In this document: in pieces, positions 25,305 through 34,797 of the stretch
How positions within the stretch are numbered: position 1 is the stretch's first letter
Layout of the letters: every line of letters begins with the position of its first letter
Assembly (NCBI GenBank): GCA_023079485.1
Contig: CM041085.1
Coordinates: 95,925,115-95,989,114, forward strand
Origin: Archilochus colubris
Taxonomy: Eukaryota; Chordata; Aves; Apodiformes; Trochilidae
Length of the DNA: 64,000 bases
Reading direction: 5' to 3'
Notes under the pieces: model-generated
What the model saw: only the letters and a program-made list of their open reading frames with translations
What the model was told of the DNA's origin: nothing
The model's database searches: none
Translations under genes and position numbers: made by a program

Positions 25305-26857
25305 CTGGAATACCAAATGTAGAATACTTGGAAGGAATTTATGTTTTTGCAGTGCTTAAACAAAAACTACTTCACCATTTTCTCTTGCAAATGCTTTGTT
25401 TGTTTGGGGCAGTAGGAAAATGTTAATGGTAGAGAGAGTGATGGGTTCCTAAGTGACTCAAATGAGCTGTCAGTGAAACACTCAACCAGCTTCTGTGGTT
25501 ATGATATTGAAACCCCAAGCAGTATTGACCCCTGGAACATTAAAAGGCCAAGGTATTGATCACTATATGAAGAAAAAAAAAACACAAACTTGCATAGAAA
25601 ATGTTTTAAGTCAGAGAATAAACCAGCCAAAGCCATTTACCAAATAGAACATCTTGCTTATTATTGTACTCCATACTTTGATTTTTACAGTGTATCTATA
25701 TTCTTTCATTGGAGAATCTCAGAGCTCTGAACAATGTGATCTGCATTCAAAATTATAGACTAAAGTAGATGAGAGGTCATAGTTGGGTAGAGGAGAGGCT
25801 GAGCTAAGGGTACCACGTTGGAGTCCTAGCAGTCAATTTATTTCATGTTTCCCTGCTTATCTTTTCATATCAGCTTACATAGTAATTTTATTTGGAATGT
25901 CCTTTATTTATTCTGCTGCTGAAGTAGCCACACTGCCAGCCACATTTAGCAAGGTCAGTGCACTCAGCTCTGATGATTCTGTGATTATTGAAGCTTACAT
26001 AAAAAACCTAGAATCTAAAAGTGAAGATCAGGCTCCATGGAATCTGTCACTCCTGTAGGTGATGCCATACTTTCCTTCCATGGACTGCAAGGGAAAGCAT
26101 AAAAAAATCTTTAAGGCCTAACCATAATTACATATAAGAAATGCTGCATCTGGAAAGATGCATAATATATTTTAATTTTTGATCTCAATATGTATAGGAA
26201 TTTGTGGCTTGCTCTCTAGGAGGTCCATGCAACTGTGTTTCTGCTTCAGTCACTGTATCATACATACTAGGCAAGCAGCATTAATTTGATGTATTTTATG
26301 ATTGTATTCAGATAATGAATAAATAGTTATTATCTTGTCATTTCCTGCTTCTTTGTTGGATTTGACAAGGAGACTGTGTTAAAAGTTGTCTACTTGTTCT
26401 AGTCCTACCTGCAGAGCTAATCTAAGATGTTATTGATCCCTTTTAGCCTTGATTTCCTGAATTAATAACTAACATTCAAGGGAGCATCACTGTGTTAGTA
26501 GCTAATCTATGAGAAGGAAGAGATCTTTGTACTTAAAGTCTCTTCTCCTTTATCCCTAAGCCTCTGCAGTTGATTCAGCTCTTCTCCTCTGCCAAGTAGC
26601 CAGAGGGAACCCCATTAAAGTCACCAAAATCAATGAGTTACAAATGAAAGAAAAATCGTATCAGAAATGTATCCTTTCTAAAGAGGGGCCTTCCAAAACG
26701 GGCAATACTTTGTGCTGAATACTCTTCATTGGGCAGCGAAGTCATACTATATTAAGTGACATGGGGAGGAAAAAAAGTGCTTTGTAGGTTCCAAAAACTT
26801 GTTTTTTGCCTTTCCCTCAGCTGAATCAGCATGTAACTTGCCCTGTGTCTCCCACAG

Positions 26858-27033
26858 ACTCAAGCTGCAGGAAAAATCATTATCAACTCATCAGACACAC
26901 TGCTGCACCGGGCAGCGCTGCTGCTGGGCATGTGTGGGATCAGTATATCCAGCTACAGCACACACCAACTAACTCGACAGAAGAGGCTTCCCTTGACCCA
27001 TTAAGCTCTGCTGGGACTCGACCTGAGAAGTAA
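26858..27033 (+). CDS. Probable terminal coding exon with TAA stop
   Basis: The acceptor CCTGTGTCTCCCACAG ends at 26857. Taking the single base left by the previous exon, the first codon is GAC (Asp). Another 57 residues follow, beginning SSCRKNHYQL and ending AGTRPEK, before TAA at 27031-27033. The tail is polar and low in hydrophobic residues, with an alanine/glycine patch (APGSAAAGH), as expected of a disordered C-terminus. A second plausible acceptor ends at 26820 (TTTCCCTCAG). Using it would shift the frame and stop after about 50 residues, so the model with the longest frame is preferred. No domain is recognised. Confidence 0.5.
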
Positions 27034-27169
27034 AGGCTGATGTCAGCAGTGCTGATGAGTGGCTTTTCTGCCTCAGTTACCCGTGTGGAGGTAATGAGAT
27101 ACTTTGCAGCCATGACTTCCACGTGCAAAGTTAAAAAGGTGGAAGAATCGCAGACTTCTTCCAGAAAGA

Positions 27170-27175
27170 AATAAA
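27170..27175 (+). other. Polyadenylation signal AATAAA
   Basis: A canonical AATAAA lies 137 bp after the proposed TAA stop, giving a short 3' UTR. It fits the terminal-exon call but could be chance in AT-rich DNA. Confidence 0.45.
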
Positions 27176-27189
27176 GAATAAGGACAGCA

Positions 27190-28770
27190 GAGTCATTGGA
27201 TCCCCAAATAAGACAATTGTACATCTGCTTTTGTTTCCCAGTGTATACATAGAGAGTGATCTAAAGGTATAAAATACAGCTAAAACTGGAGTAGGTGTAA
27301 ACAGATTGATGGAGGGACCATGTTTCATTGCAGCTTTTGTAGATTGAGTCCTATGCAAAGACTGCTTTTTATAAAGAAAGTCAGAAGCAATATATTCATA
27401 GCATCACAGAATCATGATAAGAGTTAAACCAAGCAAAAATAATCTCTTGCAGAGCCTTTGTACTGTTATATCTAACTAGATTTGTACATTTGTGTGTATT
27501 ACAGATATTGTGCACTCTAACCTTTAATATTGAATCTTAAACATTTCTTGATGCTTTTTGTGTAGAAACATTTGTCTTTTTTAACACAAGCTGGGAGTCT
27601 TCTGCAACATCAGTGATGGCCAGAGGCTATGTCATCCATATGGTGTTGGGAAGAACCATGGCACCAGATGAGATAACTTTGTAGTTCTTTGCAGAAATGC
27701 TTTACTCTAGAAAATATCAGTAAAATACAGGGCTGGGTTTTGTTTCAGAGTTCTATATCTTATCATACTCCTCTGCAAAGCCCACTCATCCTATAATATA
27801 TATTATGATTAAAATAAAATTAGGCATTGACCTTTTTTCCCCCCTCCATTTCCCTTGTTTTCTTGTTCTTTCTCAATACAATACCTTATTCAGGAATGTT
27901 CTGTTACTATTGGTTTGCATTTTTCCAACTGTTCCCAGTGTTTTATGTAAACGTGGTTTTGTAGGCTCTTCTGTGCATATGTTAGTGTTTAAAATCCTTT
28001 GTTCTCAGTTAATAAATACAAACATTATTTCTGAGGTTTTTCTCTGTTTAAAATTATTTCTCCTGTCAACAGTGTTTATATTCAGCCACTAAGGGGCATC
28101 CTACACAGCTCAATATTTTAAGGTATTCAGATTGCTCATTGCAATGTTACAAATGCAAATTGAATTAGGTTGAAATTTTTGCCTCCTTTTTTCTTTTTAA
28201 TATTGTTCTTGCCCCTGTTTCCATTTCTCCCCCCTTAAAGAAATGTCTCTTACCCCCACGCAACTCTTGTTAAACTGAAGATTAGAAAATTAGTGTTTAT
28301 GAGGTCATTTTTTTTACAATGTACCAGACGTACCAGGTCACAAATTATCCCCTTCTGTTTATATTTAAAACAAAACCTCAAATACTGGAATATTCTGTCT
28401 TCTGCCTTTACCTACAAGAAATGAAACAAAATACTTGATCCTTTTGACCAAAGTAAGAATGATATACCTGGAAAGCATTTAATCTAATTGACTGAAGATA
28501 AGGTGTGGCTCACACACACATCCTCAGTATGCCGTATTTATGGCCTTCTAATCAATTTATATGATTTGGGGCAGCTGTTTTTGTGTTATCTGAATTCCTG
28601 CCACCATGCTGGGTGAATGTAAGATCATTACCTGTTTTCAATGCCATTGCTATGCTAATATGAACTCTTCTCATAGATAGATCAGAACTAAATAAAATAA
28701 GAACTAGATAAAAACGAAGTATAAGAAAATGATGCCATTTTTAAGTATAACAATATAATTTTCAGAAGAT
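27190..28770. other. Intergenic sequence without recognisable features
   Basis: AT-rich sequence follows the proposed gene end. A CATAGCATCACAGAATCATG string at about 27397-27416 recalls a CR1 tail, but no CR1 body follows. I see no exon, repeat family or RNA gene. Confidence 0.5.
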
Positions 28771-28775
28771 CCGCT
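28771..28775. repeat. Target-site duplication, left (CCGCT)
   Basis: Left copy of the 5-bp duplication beside the solo LTR; the right copy is at 29559-29563. Confidence 0.85.
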
Positions 28776-29558
28776 TGTCACGGTTTAACACTGGCCCGGC
28801 AATTAAACCGAATAACAGACGCTCTCTATTAATCTCTCTCTCTCCTTGATAGAGAAAGGAGAGAGAATAAGGGAGAGAGACTTATGGGTTGGAAACTAAA
28901 CTACACAACTTTAATGAAAACAGTAATGATAAATAGGTAAAATTACTAAATATATACAAATATACAGGAAAATGGAAACCACATTCCTCCCCCTCTCCCC
29001 CAATAACTCTCACGTCACCACCGAGGCTGTAGGGCAGCCCTGGGAAAGTCCAGGCTGGACTCCTGGAGTCGGCAGCAGTCGGGAACCGGAGGCAGGAACA
29101 CACAGATATGGGCTGGCACGGATCAGGAGCACAGGCAGACGAATGGACAGGATCCTTCCAGGATGCCGGGTGAAGGAAGGGAAGCAGGGAAAGATCTGGC
29201 TTGGCCCACGTGGTGCCTCAAATTTATACTGAGTGTGACGTATATGGGATGGAATACTCTGTTTGGTTAATTCTGGCATCTATCTTGTCTGTTCCTCCCC
29301 AAAGGAGGGTTCAGGTGGGACCTCTTTCTTCCTTCTGGAGGGCAAAATGTTTTCCTTAGAGCTGATAAGAGTCCTTGGCTCTGCATACCAGTCTCTAGCA
29401 GTAACTATAAACATTAAGTGTTATCAGTCCTAGAAGCACACACACTGCATGAGAAACTTGCTGTTAATTTCAGCAAATGCAACTACTTACAAGGGACTTA
29501 GCTAAAAGCAAAAGTACAGAAACAGAAAACCACCTTTATCCTGGCCCAAACCAGGACA
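28776..29558 (-). mobile_element. Solo LTR of an avian endogenous retrovirus (ERVL-like), minus orientation
   Basis: This 783-bp element has TG...CA ends. On the minus strand it starts TGTCCTGGTTTGGGCCAGGA and ends GTTAAACCGTGACA. It is flanked by a perfect 5-bp target duplication, CCGCT, at 28771-28775 and 29559-29563. On the minus strand there is a TATAAA box at 29223-29228 and an ATTAAA polyadenylation-type signal at 28910-28915, the expected order for U3-R-U5. A GA/CT-rich inverted segment (about 28826-28882) lies near its 3' end. There is no internal retroviral coding sequence, so it is a product of LTR-LTR recombination. The 5-bp duplication and terminal sequence favour an ERVL-type family. 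The intact duplication suggests it is fairly young. Confidence 0.9.
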
Positions 29559-29563
29559 CCGCT
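29559..29563. repeat. Target-site duplication, right (CCGCT)
   Basis: Right copy of the 5-bp duplication, identical to 28771-28775. Confidence 0.85.
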
Positions 29564-32500
29564 AGAGAAAATAAATTATAAGTGGACCACTGAGATGCTC
29601 TTATTTTACTGTATTGTGGGCAGAATCTCTTGAGGAAATGCATTTTTTCCATGAGAATTGGTTTGAATAATTTTGGAAGATGTATTTTGTACCAATGAAA
29701 ATGACTGGAGGACAACAGTGGGGAAAGGCAAATTGAATGTGGAGAGACTCAGCAAAGGTACCTGGGGCCTTAGGAACCCCAGGAGCATACAGGGAAGCAG
29801 CAGAAAGGTGTAATTGAAATTAATTACAGAATGGATACATTTAAACTTGCTGCTGATGATTTCAGGCCTGGGCTAAAATACTGTTTTGGTGAAAAGCTGC
29901 AAATCCATCCATCAGGAGGTGTAAGCACCTATAGCTCACCTCTTTGCCCCTGTAAAACTCTAAATCCAAAATTTAGATTTCCTAAAGCACGTGCTGAGGG
30001 TGGTGAACAACCACCTTCACTGTGGTGAAGGGTGCCTTCACTGGCATCCCTTTCACTGCTGCAGCTCCCTGGGAGATTTGCTCTCAGGTTTCCCCACTGC
30101 CAAGTGAGGCTGGGGTACACTGAGCACAAGACAGTGAAACCTGGTAGGGGGACTCATCTCCTCATCTTCCCTGTGGCTGGAAGTGCAGCAGTAGACTGAG
30201 GGTTGCCCAAAATAGGACTGCAAGCTAACATCCCCCAACCCCTTCCATCCTGTTGTTTCTTAGAGAAAACCCTATTTGACAGAGGAAGGAAAGGCACCTG
30301 CACAGCTCTCAAGAGGGAATCCATGGTGCTGTACCTGCCTTCTGTATGTTGTTCTGAAGGACTTGGATGGTCCTGACTCTGGGAGGATGCTCACTGTGTG
30401 AACCTGTCCCAGCTCTGCACCCACTGCAGCAAGGGGCCCAAACTCACAGTTTGGACAGTCTAAAGACTTTTTCCTCCTAATTGCCTAAGAGCTAAGTTGG
30501 CCCCCTTCCCTGCAGTCCCTGTGCCCTGTACTTGGACCCTACCTAAATTTGTCATGTTTATAGCCATCCAGTTCCTGCCTGCAGGCTCAGTATGTGGCAG
30601 GACTCCCAAAATCTGGGCAGGATACCGTTCCATGTGCAATTCCCAAACCTGCTTGTGAACTCAGTCTTCAAAGCTCTGAGCATGCCAAACCTCAAGCATA
30701 TGTTTATGTCCTACTGGAGTCAAAGGGGGTTTTAAGGAACATCCTTATATCCTTTGCCAGACTGTGGTATTTAATCTCTTCCTTGATCTCCCCCAAAGCA
30801 TTTACATTTTAAACATATTTGTCCTTTTGTTTATATGGCTTTTACTTCAAAAATGTTGGCAATTCATCAACAATTGAATGCTGATGAAAGGTGGGAGCCT
30901 GGTGAGCTGAGGGAGGTTAATGCTGCTTTACTTGGTTTTGCAAAGCTTTTAAGAAACACTAGCAATGGATTTCATTTGGCACATAAATTGTTATGTTTGA
31001 GGAATTACTCTCTAGGAGTTACATTTTACTTTCCCTCACTTGTAAAAACATTTCAATAGAAGTACTGTTCAAGCTAGTAAATACTAGACCTTCTTTACAA
31101 ACCCACCTTAAAAGCCATTTCATAAAATATATTGGATTGGTTTTACCAATCAAGCAAATATCTCCTGATGCCAAACAATTTCAACTAAACTAATCCACTT
31201 CTAACAGCAGGAACTTCTCTAGTTTGAATTATGTCTTGATACATCAAGGTAATTACTTTATTATTTGAGAAGGAATCCCAAGAGATTTTGTAGGTATTTA
31301 TAGTCTATGCCTGAGTCCACTTCCTAAAGGCAGGTGAAATGAAAATATTAAATAATCAGAAAATCAAACACTGTTGGTATTCTCTTCAAATAGATGTAGT
31401 GTAGATTGGAGAGCTGTTTGAGATAAATAGCATTGCTAGTGAGTATCAGAGAGCGTTAAGCTTGATCTCTTGTGGTAAAGCTGGTTAAATTCACTGGAGT
31501 GTTGTATGAAAAGCTCTTTTGTCTAAAGCAGAATTTCTGTCTTCATCCATCAGCACAGACACCTAGGACAATTAGTCAATGTAACAATCATATTAATAAA
31601 GGAAGTATAAAATGAAGGCAACTTCTCTGACATATTTTCATACATCTTCTAGAAAGTATTTTAATTTTTACTATTAATAATCACTATCAACTAAGAGGCT
31701 GAAGTCTACAGAATTACAGATTGTGCATTTCCATGTATGCCACAGACCAAGAAGGCAAACTTGAGTATTTTCTAATGAGTGGACACTTGGTCACTTACTA
31801 GGCAGTGCTAACATCATTGGGATGATGAGCCTTTAATTTGTGTATCAAACAAAGAGCAGAACCCAAACAAGAAGGGTTTTTTTATGCCTCTAAATTACAT
31901 GCATGTCCTTTTGTACAGCAAATGTGTTGCAGGCTGAAGAATCAGATCACGAGTGGACTATTTTCTGCCTTTCAGCTACCTTGAGGTCTCATGTCATACA
32001 AAACTTCTATCAAGCTTCTATATTTAAAAAGGATCCACCATGGCCCCGGATAGTGGTGGTGTATGGCTTGGAGGTTGTTCTGGAAGCGTAATTCATGCCA
32101 CCCATGCCTTCCTTAGGAGCCCTTCATTTTAGATCATACATTTTTCCCAGTGTTAGACACATGGAAGTCTGGCCTCAGGTGAGGTTTTTAGGTGCTTCTG
32201 TAATGGTAATTAATATCAACAATAAAACTGGGGATGCATGGGAAGTCCCTTCTTAAAATGTTCTGTCTTCTTTTTTTTGCCTTTCCATTGCAAGTTGTAC
32301 TGTATGTGGGTTTATTGGTGGCAGAGCTGTGTTCATGGTGACTACTCACCTCCCTGGCTTCTGTCAAATGTGGCCACAGGGTTTTAACTCAGAAATGTTT
32401 TTTACCTGTGCAGTGCAATAGCACTTCCCTAGGAATATACTAGTGATAAAAGAAATTAATGCTTGTCACGTCTTTTCTCACCTTGGATAAAACTCCTTTT

Positions 32501-33106
32501 TTTCCCTCTTAGTTATGAGTAGTCAATGACAATACAAAATAATCCTCTAAATCAATCTTGTCTTTCATATGACTTTCTTGTTACTCTTCTACAACTATTA
32601 CAATTTAATAAGGCATCTGAAAGGTAGTTTAATCAAACAGTAGATTAATATGGTTCCTGGAGCTGTATTCACTTCAGTTTTTAACTGTGTAATCATGAGC
32701 TGTGATTTGTTGCTGACATTTAATCATGTCCCTGTCTTTGTAGAGGTGTGTTTGTGAGCATAAAAGCAACCCAAATGGCTCAGAAAGAGCTGGTTCTTCA
32801 CATCCCTGGCAGCATTTTTGCAAGTGACTTTTTTTTAAGGTCTCTAAGTGCTTTAAAACAAATAATCTACAGGTTTTTTTAAAGTTTTTTGGAACTCTGT
32901 GTAATCCACACCACCTCAACAATCAAGTCCAACCTGCAAAGGAGACACTGGATGCAGAGTGCTCAGAGTAGGTGTCTGACACCAAGCAGAGGGAGGGCCT
33001 GAATAAAGTCTCAGTGGCTGCTTCCCCTTTTTTCTATTCAGACATGATGGGTGAGGTTCAGCTCAGCTGGCACCAGAGATGAGAGGCTGACCACGCATGA
33101 CAGCTC
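29564..33106. other. Intergenic sequence without recognisable features
   Basis: Mixed sequence with a moderately GC-rich block at about 29930-30560 and AT-rich DNA elsewhere. I found no exon with convincing splice sites, no known repeat and no RNA gene. Confidence 0.5.
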
Positions 33107-33543
33107 TGTCCTGGTTTAGGCACAGCCAGGAACAGCCACTCACTCACATCCCACAACCACGGTGGGACTGGGAGGAGAAAATCCAACTAAAACCTCTTGG
33201 GCTGAGACAAGAACTGGGAAGGTTAAATATCTTACCCCACCCCTCCCCTCTTCCAGGGCCCAAAGCACTTTAGTCCTGGTATTGAGAGCCCTCAGTGGCA
33301 CAGGGACCAGGGTTTGTGACCCGTTCCCCACAAGTTGTTTCTGCAGCTCCTTCCACATCAGGGGGAGGACTCCTCACAGCCTTTCCCCACTCTCACATGG
33401 GGCCCCTCTCATGGGAGAGAGTCTTTTAGGAACCCCTCTTCCATGAGAACCTCCCATGAGGTGCAGTCCCTCAGGAACTGCTCCAGCCTGGGCTGCCCAC
33501 AGAGTCACGGCTGCTTCAGGAGCAGTCACCTCCTTTGACACCA
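33107..33543 (-). mobile_element. Interrupted LTR copy 1, 3' half (minus orientation)
   Basis: This is the 3' part of an avian ERVL-type LTR read on the minus strand, where it ends ...GCCTAAACCAGGACA at 33107. It aligns in inverted orientation with the copy at 55595-56369. Both share the block around AGTCACGGCTGCTTCAGGAG (33505-33524) and the GGGGGAGGACTCCTCACAG block (about 33361-33379). The element is broken near 33543 by a second LTR and resumes at about 34452. The two pieces total about 783 bp. Confidence 0.82.
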
Positions 33544-34451
33544 TGTGTGAGTCTGACCTCACTGATTTGCAAGTGTCTGAAAGAAGCAATTTTAAAATTG
33601 CCCTGGCTTGGGTGGAGGACCTGGCTGGCCAGAGCTGAGCAGGGGATGACACCTTGATGTGATAAGACCTATTGGGTGGAGGTTATTCCTCTCCTTTGAG
33701 CCCCAGCCTTTAATGCTGGGACATCCCTCCAGGCACGACTGAGCCACCATGATTGTACTTGCGAAGTACCTGGCTAAGGGGGCTGGAGCAGAGCAAGGAT
33801 GGCACCAGGAAGAAGATAAGAACTGATGAATGGGTGGAGACTACTCCCCTTTCCTGAGGGCCAACCTTCAATGCTGGGATGCCCCTGGAGGCACGATGTA
33901 CCTGGCTAAAGTGGCTGGAAGAGAGGAGGAATGGCATCTGGAAGGAGATAAGAATTGATGACTGGGTGGAGGGCTACACCCTTCTGCTCTCCTCCAGGCA
34001 GCCTGCCTTCTAATGAACCTGGCTGACTGACAGCTGCCCCTTCAGAACAAAAGGGACTCAGGGGTATATATGGCTGTCCATGCTCTGACTGGCGTCATCT
34101 CTTGACCCACCACCATTACTGCACCAGACCCTGTCCAGGATCAGCACCATCCTGAAGAACCTCGCTGGACAGCTGGACCCCTGGTGGTGACTCTCTCTTT
34201 CTCATTCTTCCCACTTTCTTACCCTTTATTTCTCCACTTTTCTCTCTCATGCTTTCTTACCAATTTCTTACCACTTTTTCTCTCTCTTTCTTATATCTTC
34301 TTTTCCTCTCTACCTCTTTTGCCTGGCTCTAAATTTTTGCCTGTGTCAATTGTCAAATAAAATCTGCTTGCACTCAACCCTTTCTATGCTTGGACTCCGT
34401 TTCGCTTATGCAAAGCAAAAATAAATTTTAATGTCACCTCGGACCGTAACA
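33544..34451 (+). mobile_element. Second LTR inserted into the first, + orientation
   Basis: This block of about 908 bp begins TGTGTGAGTC and ends ACCGTAACA. It has LTR architecture: a U3-like region with internal repeats (33661 to about 34000) and a TATATA box at 34065-34070. A long pyrimidine-rich tract (about 34188-34325) follows, then AATAAA at 34356-34361 and a short U5-like end. It splits the flanking LTR exactly where the related copy at about 55820 runs GACACGGGGTCATCC without a break. The flanks GACACCA and CACGGGG allow only an imperfect 5-bp duplication (CACCA against CACGG), so its ends are probable but not certain. The family is not identified. Confidence 0.72.
33661..34000 (+). 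repeat. Tandem repeats with GATA motifs in the U3 of the inserted LTR
   Basis: Two long imperfect units and one partial unit start with GATAAG at 33661, 33815 and 33947. Each continues with GGGTGGAG and pyrimidine-rich sequence, and the two full units share AATGCTGGGA and ACCTGGCTAA blocks. The first unit (154 bp) carries about 27 bp, from CTGAGCCACC, that the second (132 bp) lacks. Duplicated U3 segments are a usual site of retroviral enhancers. Confidence 0.75.
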
Positions 34452-34797
34452 CACGGGGCCATCCATAGCTGCAGATCCACTTCTGCTCCACTGTTTTCCT
34501 CCACGGGATGCAGGTCCACATCTTCTTCACCATGATCCTTCATGGGCTGCAGGAGAACCTCTGATCAGACATCTCCTTTCCCGTCTTCCTCACTAACCTT
34601 GGTCTCTTTTCTTTGGCATAGCTCTCACCTCCCCCTCTCCCAAGGATATGTTAATGGCAGAGGTGCATCCATCGTCAGTGTTGGGTTCAGCATTAGCCAA
34701 AGGTGGGGCAGGAGTTTTGGAACCAGGGAAGCTTTGAGCAGCTTCTCATGGGAAGCAGCCCAGGAGTCACTACCCTGCTACCCAAACCAATCCAACA
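34452..34797 (-). mobile_element. Interrupted LTR copy 1, 5' half (minus orientation)
   Basis: This continues the LTR broken at 33543. It resumes at CACGGGGCCATCCATAGCTG and runs to about 34797, where the minus-strand start reads TGTTGGATTGG. Its layout of repeated 'GGGCTGCAGG / CAGGTCCACATC' modules and the AGCAGCTTCTCATGGGAAGC block matches avian ERVL-type LTR 5' ends as I know them. No clear target duplication is left around 33107 and 34797. Confidence 0.72.

Noticed and set aside
27396..27430. CR1 tail-like string CATAGCATCACAGAATCATG
   Set aside because: No CR1 body follows it; too short to call.
33162..33652. Frames on both strands sharing SPSGTAPAWAAHRVTAASG with 55597-55908
   Set aside because: The apparent protein similarity is only the shared LTR DNA, which is noncoding.
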